Assembly: GCA_018388625.1 (NCBI GenBank)
Contig: CP074402.1
Location: 5,394,001-5,458,000 of the forward strand
Length of the DNA: 64,000 nt
From: Nocardiopsis eucommiae
Lineage (GTDB): Bacteria; Actinomycetota; Actinomycetes; Streptosporangiales; Streptosporangiaceae
Direction: 5' to 3'
The position numbers were made by a program, and so were the translations under genes. This document shows, in pieces, positions 57,031 through 64,000 of this stretch; within the stretch, counting starts at the first letter, position 1, and every line of letters begins with the position of its first letter. The notes beneath the pieces are model-generated. The model was not told the origin of the DNA. It ran no database searches and saw only the letters and a list, made by a program, of their open reading frames with translations.

Positions 57031-57433
57031 CCAGCTCGTCAACGTCCTGGACTGGATCGCGATCCTGTGCATCCTGGCGGGGGCCCTGCTGTCCCTGGTC
57101 GCGGCCGTGGGTCTGATCCGGTTCCCCGACCTGCTCTCCCGTATGCACGCCGCCGCCAAGCCGCAGGTCCTGGGCCTGCTGCTGGTGCTGGTGGGGATCG
57201 CCCTGCGTCTGGTCCCGCAGGAGGAGACCGGCACCTTCAGCATCGGCACGCTGATCCTGGTGGGCCTCTTCCAGGTGGTCACCGTCCCGGTCGCCGGTCA
57301 CATCGCCGCCCGTGTGGGCTACCGGACCGGCCGCATCCGCGAGGACCTCGTGGTCACCGACGAACTGGCCGACCGCCTGGACGCCAAGCGCCGGGCCGAG
57401 AAGGCCCAGGAGAGCGGCGGTAGCACCTCGTAG
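57023..57433 (+). CDS. mrpG: Mrp antiporter subunit G
   Basis: A 136-aa, three-helix subunit. The family block VGLIRFPDLLSRMHAAAKPQ is followed by LGLLLVLVGIALRLVP. A charged tail of about 35 residues follows the last helix. GTG 57023 gives MSDQLVNV. It is the last gene of the operon and is followed by a very strong terminator. Confidence 0.92.
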   Translation: MSDQLVNVLDWIAILCILAGALLSLVAAVGLIRFPDLLSRMHAAAKPQVLGLLLVLVGIALRLVPQEETGTFSIGTLILVGLFQVVTVPVAGHIAARVGYRTGRIREDLVVTDELADRLDAKRRAEKAQESGGSTS

Positions 57434-57451
57434 CGGGAAGCGGAGAACGCG

Positions 57452-57490
57452 GGCCGGGGCCGGAGGAACGGTGTTCCTCCGGCCCCGGCC
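57452..57490. terminator. very strong bidirectional terminator
   Basis: A perfect 18-bp stem, GGCCGGGGCCGGAGGAAC (57452-57469) and GTTCCTCCGGCCCCGGCC (57473-57490), with a 3-base loop. It separates mrpG from the convergent DUF779 gene. Confidence 0.9.
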
Positions 57491-57511
57491 GTTCCCACGG
57501 CGGGCGTGCCC

Positions 57512-57911
57512 TCACTCCGCGCGCTCCGCCTCCTCGTCGGTCATCAGCCGCGACCTGACCAGGAACCGGTGGCCGGTCGGGGCCTCCACGGAGAAGCCGG
57601 AGCCCCGACCGGGGACGACGTCGATGGTCAGGTGCGTGTGGCGCCACAGCTCGAACTGGGACCGCGACATCCACACCGGAACGGGGTCCGGCAGTCCGGC
57701 GTCGAGGTCGCCCAGACGCACGTCGGAGCCGCCGGTCCGGAACTCCCCACCGGGTAGCACATCGGGGAGCTGCCGTCGCAGCAGCCGCCGGACTGGTGGA
57801 ACATCAGCGGCCCGTGTTCGGCGGTGAGCTCCCGGAGCAGGGCCGCCGCGCTCTCGGTGAGGGCGACCCGCTCCACAGGCTCGGCGCCCGCCCTCTGTGG
57901 GGAGTCGTCCA

Positions 57912-57912
<1 letters not shown>
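57512..57912 (-). CDS. DUF779-family protein associated with aldehyde dehydrogenase (frame break)
   Basis: About 133 aa after adding one base in the C run 57745-57748. The cysteine-rich core GPLMFHQSGGCCDGSSPMCYP defines DUF779. Later blocks are WRHTHLTIDVVPGRGSGFSV and GHRFLVRSRLMTDEE. It is encoded downstream of and overlaps the aldehyde dehydrogenase gene, its usual partner. The Cys cluster suggests metal or redox chemistry; no role is established. Confidence 0.88.
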
Positions 57913-59432
<1,520 letters not shown>

Positions 59433-59541
59433 GGCGCGTTGCCTCCTCGTGTTCACTGCGCGGGCGCGCGGGGCGCCCGGCTCCTCCAGGAACGTGGAAC
59501 CGTGACGCTAGTGACCGGCAGGTTGCGACCACGTTGCGCGG

Positions 59542-60805
59542 TCAGGATCCGAGCCTGCGGAGCCGTCCCCGGAGGGCCGCGTGCCGGGGTGAGCCCGGGT
59601 CAAGGGCGCGCAGGGCGGCCGTAAGGACCCGGGGTCCTCACGCCACTCGGGCCGCTCCGACCAGGCCAGGAGCGCCTGGGGGTCGGCTCCGGCGGCGAGC
59701 ACCTCGCACACCTCGGCCTGGAGTTCCTCCCGGGCCTCGGCGACCCCGGGCGCCTCCGACCGGGGCAGCACCGGCCCCTCGTAGAGGGCGACGGCCTCGC
59801 GGCAGCCGCCGTCGGCCAGGAGACGTCGGACCTCGTCGAGATCGGTGGTGAGCGGTCGGCACAACCGGTACGGGCGTGAGGCCAGCAGCCCCGACCCCAG
59901 CAGGCGGCGCAGCCGGGACATCTCGGCCCGGACGGTGACCGGAGCGGCGTCCCGTTCGTGCAGCAGGGCGCCGAGGGCGTCACCGGTCAGGCCGCGCGGG
60001 TGGCGGGCGAGGAGCAGCAGGATCTCGGAGTGGCGGGTGCTGAGCTCGACGGTCCGGCCGTCCGCCTCGAACAGTCCGTGGTCGCGGCCGAGGACCCGTA
60101 GGCGGGCCGGTTCTCCCTCCGTGCGGGGAGCCGGAAGGAACCCGCTGGCCCGCTGCGCCCGGATCTCCATCTCGGCGGCCGTGGCGGCCGCCCTGACCAG
60201 GGCCAGCGCCTGCGGGGAGGCGAGGGGTCCGCTCCGGTGAGGTCGAGGACACCGATCAGCGCGCCGGTGTCGGGGTCGTGCAGCGGGGCCGCCGAACAGC
60301 TCCAGTGCTGAACGCCCCGGCTGAAGTGTTCGCTGGCGAAGACCTGCACCTCGTGGTCGAGGGTGAGCGCCATGCCGGGCGCGCTGGTGCCGACCGAGCT
60401 CTCACGCCAGTCGGCGCCCTCGACGAAGTGCATGGCCTCGGCGCGGCCGCGCAGGTGGTGGTCGCCCTCCACCCACAGCAGGCGGCCGGACGCGTCCCCG
60501 ACCGCCACGATCTGCGGCCCGGGCGCGGTGTCCAGGAGGAGGCGGCGCAGCAGCGGCATGGCCGCGGCGAGGGGGTGGGCGCTGCGGTGGGCGTGCAGGG
60601 CGGGGCCGGTGAGTTCGAGGCGGGGCAGCGTACGGTCGGGGTCGACCCCGTGCAGGACACTGCGCCGCCAGGACTCCCCCACCACCGGCCGGACCCGTCC
60701 GCTGAGCCGACCGGAGCAGGTGAAGCGTTCGTGCGCGACGGCCACGTCCCGTCGCAGGGCCTCGGGGTCGGTCTCCCATGACCACGCGTTCCATACCCCG
60801 GACAT
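59542..60805 (-). CDS. GAF-domain transcriptional regulator of the aldehyde dehydrogenase (two frame breaks)
   Basis: About 421 aa after adding one base at 60214-60217 and one at 59631-59634. An N-terminal AcoR-like region (VVGESWRRSVLHGVDPDRTL) is followed by a GAF sensor (residues ~80-195; VGTSAPGMALTLDHEVQVFA, HWSCSAAPLHDPDTGALIGV). The C-terminus has a winged-helix-like segment (STRHSEILLLLARHPRGLTG, AEMSRLRRLLGSG). It lacks the sigma-54 AAA+ domain of true AcoR. The position 109 bases upstream of the aldehyde dehydrogenase suggests aldehyde- or alcohol-responsive control. Confidence 0.8.
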
Positions 60806-61299
60806 CGGCGTCCCTTCGTCGCGACGGCTGGACCCGGCGGGTGTCCGGGCCGGGCCCCTGAGTCAATCCTCGCCGCCCGGTCCTGACAAGGGGTTCCGGG
60901 CGGAACCACCGGCGAGTTGCCCCGCGCACGTCACGTCCGTGCCCGAACGCGCCCCGGGCCCGGGGACCGCGCCGGTGATGGGCCTGGCTGGTACCGTCAC
61001 CGATTCGACGCTCCCCGGACCCCGGGGGCCGCGCCGGGTGCCCCGTCCCGGGGGAGGACGGCCCCGTGTCCCGCCCGCGACGGAGGAATCCCACGCATCC
61101 ACCTCTGTCACGGGATTCTGGGACACTGCGTGCATGAGGCGTCCCCCTCAGCATCCGCGCCCCTCCCCCGTCCCCTCCCTTCGTGCACCGGATACCTCCG
61201 CGGCGATCGTGTTCGGCTTGGTCACGGCCCCGCGCCGCGGGTCGGCGACGACCTCCGAGCAGTCCCCGCACCGAAACTGACCCGCGAAAGCAGGCCCCC
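60806..61299. other. intergenic region between divergent genes
   Basis: About 490 bases with no gene I can support. CCGCCCGG (60873-60880) and CCGGGCGG (60896-60903) form a hairpin with a 15-base loop. The rest is C-rich without a clear promoter. It should contain the promoters of the GAF regulator and the membrane protein gene. Confidence 0.4.
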
Positions 61300-62415
61300 A
61301 TGTCGACCCCAGAGACCGGCCCCGCTCCAGAGGCCGGTTCGACCCCCGAGGCGACTCCACCGGCGGGCGGACCCCCGGCCGCCCCCGACCTCGGGCTGCC
61401 CGGGCCCCCGCAGGGCGCACCTCCGCCGCCGCCCCCGCACCACCTCCCGCCCCGGCCGCCCGTCCCCGAGCCGCCACAGGAGGAGCCGACGCGGGTGCGG
61501 CCCTCCCGGCACTGGTACTGGACCGGCACGCTCTTCCCGGTGAGCCTGCTGGTCAGCATCCTCCTGCTGAGCGGCAACCCCGGCGCCGCACCGGGTCTCG
61601 TGGTCGGCGGTGTCCTGACGCCGATGCTGGCCTTCCTCGTCTCACTGATCACCTGCCTGACCGTGCTCGTCATCCGGTCCAGCCGGATCGCCCGTCGACG
61701 CGGGGAGCGGGCCCGGCGCGAGCACATGGCGTTCACGGGCGCGCCCGTGGGACCGCCGGTGTTCCACCCGGGGTACGCCCCGCCCCCGCCCCGGATCGAG
61801 ATCCCCGCGGGGGACCTCCGCCCGCGCCGCCGTTCGATCCTGGCCAGCGCCCTCGTGCTGCCCGTCGGCGTCGCCGTGGGGGTGACCGCCATCGTGACGG
61901 GGTTCTCCTACGACCTGCCCCCGGAGCACGCCAGCGAGGTCATCCGGACCGGCGGCACGGTCACCTTCGAGGTCACCGAGGAGCAGACCGGGTCCCTGGG
62001 CCTGTACTCGAACGTGCCCCACGAGGACGAGGACGGGATCTCCTGCGTCCTGGACGGCGCGGGCGCCCCGAGGCTCACCGAGAAGGTGGTCGGGTACAGC
62101 CACGAGGAGTGGCGCCTGGTCCGGTCGGTCGAGTTGAGCGCCCCGGGCGAGTACGACCTGACCTGCACGGGACGGCCCGGCCTGGAGTACGTGGTCGCGG
62201 ACACCGACGTCGCCGTCGCCTACGACAAGCGGATGATGGCCGGGTTCGGGACCCTGATGCTCTCCGTCGTGCTCGGTTTCTTCGTCTCGCTGATCCTCGT
62301 GATCACGCTCAGCGTGAAGCGCGGCGAGCACCGGAGCCGACTCGTCCGCGAGCACCAGGTCCGCGCCCAGCAGGCCTGGGTTCAAGCCCGGCAGCAGGGC
62401 CCGCCCCGGCACTGA
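61300..62415 (+). CDS. proline-rich four-helix membrane protein of unknown function
   Basis: A 371-aa protein. Residues 1-70 are a disordered Pro/Ala/Gly-rich segment with a run of prolines. Two helices follow (LFPVSLLVSILLLS, GGVLTPMLAFLVSLITCLTV), then a basic loop with a second Pro-rich patch, a third helix (LVLPVGVAVGVTAIVTGF), a polar outside domain of about 110 residues (GGTVTFEVTEEQTGSLGLYS, VELSAPGEYDLTCTG) and a final helix (TLMLSVVLGFFVSLILVITL) with a basic tail. The outside part resembles a small beta domain. Such layouts are common in actinomycete hypothetical proteins. No function can be assigned. Confidence 0.75.
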   Translation: MSTPETGPAPEAGSTPEATPPAGGPPAAPDLGLPGPPQGAPPPPPPHHLPPRPPVPEPPQEEPTRVRPSRHWYWTGTLFPVSLLVSILLLSGNPGAAPGLVVGGVLTPMLAFLVSLITCLTVLVIRSSRIARRRGERARREHMAFTGAPVGPPVFHPGYAPPPPRIEIPAGDLRPRRRSILASALVLPVGVAVGVTAIVTGFSYDLPPEHASEVIRTGGTVTFEVTEEQTGSLGLYSNVPHEDEDGISCVLDGAGAPRLTEKVVGYSHEEWRLVRSVELSAPGEYDLTCTGRPGLEYVVADTDVAVAYDKRMMAGFGTLMLSVVLGFFVSLILVITLSVKRGEHRSRLVREHQVRAQQAWVQARQQGPPRH

Positions 62416-62493
62416 CACCCCCGGAGGGCGCCCCGGACCTTGCCCCGGGGTGGGCGCCGCACCGGTGTCCTCCCCAGGCACGGCCGGACGGGT

Positions 62494-63912
62494 TCAGGCC
62501 GGGTGGTCCGCGACGGGGTAGGGCGAGACCGTGCTGGAGTTCTCGTTGACCAGCAGGGAGCGACCGGCCGGGGGAACGCCCGCTGCGGGCAGGCGGGGCG
62601 CTCGCAGACCTTGCAGCCCAGGCCGATCGGCGTGGCCGAGCCCGGGTCCGCCAGGTCCAGTCCGGTGGAGTACACGAGCCGGTTCGCGTGGCGGAGCTCG
62701 CAGCCCAGCCCGATCGCGAAGGTCTTGCGGGCCGCTCCGTAGCCCCCGTATCCCCTGGTCACCGTGCGCGCGACCCAGAAGTAGGAGCGGCCGTCGGGCA
62801 TCTGCGCGATCTGCCGTTGGATGACGTCCGGGGCGGAGAAGGCCGCGTAGACGTTCCACAGCGGGCAGGTGCCGCCCGAGCGCGAGAAGTGGAAGCCGGT
62901 GGCGGACTGGCGCTTGGACATGTTGCCCGCCCGGTCCACGCGCACGAACGAGAAGGGCACCCCCGCCGCCGGGGGCGCTGGAGGGTCGAGAGGCGGTGGC
63001 AGACGGTCTCGAAGCCCACCCCGAAGCGGTCCGCGAGCAGTTCGATGTCGTGGCGCTCGGCCTCCGCCGCCGCCTGGAACTCGCGGTAGGGAAGGATGAA
63101 CGCGCCCGCGAAGTAGTTGGCCAGGCCGATCCGCGCCAGCCGGACCGCCTGCTCGGTGGTGAGCTCCTCCCCCCGGGCGAGTTCGTCCAGGAGGGGCCCG
63201 TGTTCGAGGAAGGCCAGCTGGGTGGCGAGCTGGAAGGCGCGTTGGCCGGGGCGCAGGTGCGCGGCCAGGGTGAGGACCCGGCGCTCGGCGTCGTACACCC
63301 GGTTGCGAGCGCCCTCGGCTCCGGGGGCTGACTCTCCACCCTGACGCCGTGGCGTTCCTCCAGCAGACGCGTGAGGACGACGTGGGCGCGGCCCGGTTCG
63401 ACGCCCTGCCGCCCGGCGAGGTCCTCCGCGCGTTCGTCGAGCTCCCCCACGTAGTTCTGGCGCTCGTAGAAGAAGTCGCGGACCTGCTCGTAGGCCATGG
63501 GAGCCACGGACGCCCCTCCGTCGTCCCGGCCCTCGGCCAGGGCGGCGGCCTGCCCGGAGACGTCCCGGTACCTGCGGTGCAGGTCCACCAGGACCCGGGC
63601 CACGGAGGGCATGCCGGAGGCCAGCTCGTCGAGTTCGTCCGGGCTCACCTGGTCGCCGGTGGGGACGTCGGTGAGCGCCTCCCGGAGCTCCGCGATCAGC
63701 CGTGAGGTGTCGCTGGTCGCGAAGAAGCCGGGATCGACCCCGAACGCCTCGGTGATCCGTAGCAGGACGGGGACGCTGAGCGGGCGCTGGTTGTGCTCCA
63801 TCTGGTTGAGGTAGCCGGCGGAGATACCCAGCTCGCGAGCGAGCTCGGACTGCTTGAGCGAGTGCTCCTGCCGCAGCCTGCGCAGCCGCGGCCCCGCGAA
63901 GACCTTGCGCAC
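62494..63912 (-). CDS. RamB/ScfR-type regulator with XRE domain and DUF2083-like tail (three frame breaks)
   Basis: About 473 aa after one-base additions at 63323-63327, 62960-62964 and 62570-62574. The N-terminal helix-turn-helix is KQSELARELGISAGYLNQMEHNQRPLS (residues ~19-45). A central ImmA/IrrE-like region follows (LATQLAFLEHGPLLDELARG). The C-terminal domain carries the cysteine signature TGFHFSRSGGTCPLWNVYAA to LGCKVCERPACPQRAFPP. This matches the short-chain fatty acyl regulators and RamB, which control acetate and propionate metabolism. The cysteines could bind metal. The target genes are not in the window, except perhaps itself. Confidence 0.85.
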   Translation of the reverse strand: MRKVFAGPRLRRLRQEHSLKQSELARELGISAGYLNQMEHNQRPLSVPVLLRITEAFGVDPGFFATSDTSRLIAELREALTDVPTGDQVSPDELDELASGMPSVARVLVDLHRRYRDVSGQAAALAEGRDDGGASVAPMAYEQVRDFFYERQNYVGELDERAEDLAGRQGVEPGRAHVVLTRLLEERHGVRVESQPPEPRALATGCTTPSAGSSPWPRTCAPANAPSSSPPSWPSSNTGPSWTNSPGGRSSPPSRRSGWRGSAWPTTSRARSSFPTASSRRRRRPSATTSNCSRTASGWASRPSATASRPSSAPGGGGALLVRARGPGGQHVQAPVRHRLPLLALGRHLPAVERLRGLLRPGRHPTADRADARRPLLLLGRAHGDQGIRGLRSGPQDLRDRAGLRAPPREPARVLHRTGPGGPGLGHADRPGLQGLRAPRLPAAGVPPAGRSLLVNENSSTVSPYPVADHPA

Positions 63913-63936
63913 GATGGCCCCTTCCGTCCCCGCCAG

Positions 63937-63968
63937 GCTAACCCGAAGGTGTCTCGCCAGGCGTTAGC
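63937..63968. promoter_or_regulatory. inverted GCTAAC/GTTAGC pair upstream of the RamB-like gene
   Basis: GCTAAC (63937-63942) and GTTAGC (63963-63968), each next to a GCCAGGC, lie 25-56 bases upstream of the regulator start. A third half-site-like CTTAGCC ends the window. It is a candidate autoregulatory site. Confidence 0.4.
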
Positions 63969-64000
63969 AGACTTGGCAGGAATGCCGGGAGGACTTAGCC

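Noticed and set aside
61300..62415. DUF4190/DUF2510-type small membrane protein
   Set aside because: The Pro-rich start is similar, but the four-helix layout with a ~110-residue outside domain does not match those short families.

Overview
The window is about 64 kb of very GC-rich, gene-dense DNA. GTG and TTG starts are frequent, and stop/start overlaps (ATGA, GTGA, TTGA) are common. It carries a SARP-type regulator, an AfsR-like NTPase/TPR protein, a ClpP pair with a ClgR/PopR-like regulator, an Mrp antiporter operon, a CUT2 sugar importer and a type II polyketide synthase. This points to a filamentous actinomycete, most likely near Nocardiopsis/Streptosporangiales; the genus is an inference. 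No tRNA, rRNA, CRISPR array or insertion sequence was recognised.

The most important technical observation is about 35 frame breaks, spread over roughly half of the larger genes. Nearly all lie in runs of 3-5 G or C, and nearly all are repaired by adding one base. This is the signature of homopolymer under-calling in a draft assembly. Affected genes are therefore annotated as single intact genes with a corrected span, not as pseudogenes.

Layout. 1-2.9 kb: IclR regulator, formimidoylglutamase-like ureohydrolase and glutamate symporter. 2.9-5.8 kb: a reverse-strand cassette of LysE exporter, 2-oxoacid C-methyltransferase and aminotransferase, matching the three-gene mrsABC recipe for 3-methylarginine. 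5.8-6.45 kb: control region shared with the divergent type II PKS (KS-alpha, KS-beta, ACP, aromatase/cyclase; 6.45-9.7 kb). 9.8-16 kb: sugar ABC importer with a Gfo/Idh/MocA oxidoreductase. 16.1-19.1 kb: CstA, a small CC-terminal protein and an ArsA-like ATPase. 19.3-33.6 kb: an Rsm22-like methyltransferase, CoA-transferase, AraC/DUF2000, acyl-CoA dehydrogenase with TetR, DUF418 with TetR, a Tat-type amine oxidase, pyridoxine kinase, CsbD, and MarR/EamA. 33.8-37.7 kb: galactose operon deoR-galT-galE-galK. 37.7-47.6 kb: signalling island (TPR protein, oxidoreductase, stress membrane protein, STAND NTPase, two conserved actinobacterial proteins, SARP). 48-49.8 kb: ClgR/PopR-like regulator facing a clpP pair. 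49.9-57.5 kb: MarR and mrpA(B)CDEFG. 57.5-60.8 kb: DUF779, aldehyde dehydrogenase and GAF regulator. 61.3-64 kb: a membrane protein and a RamB/ScfR-type regulator.

The best candidates for new biology are the methylarginine-type cassette set back to back with a stripped-down four-gene aromatic PKS, the KS-beta with an altered TEQ position, the STAND/SARP island, and several clean palindromic operators that pair individual regulators with targets (TetR 29.2 kb, MarR 32.6 kb, ClpP 49.8 kb, MarR/mrp 50.5 kb).
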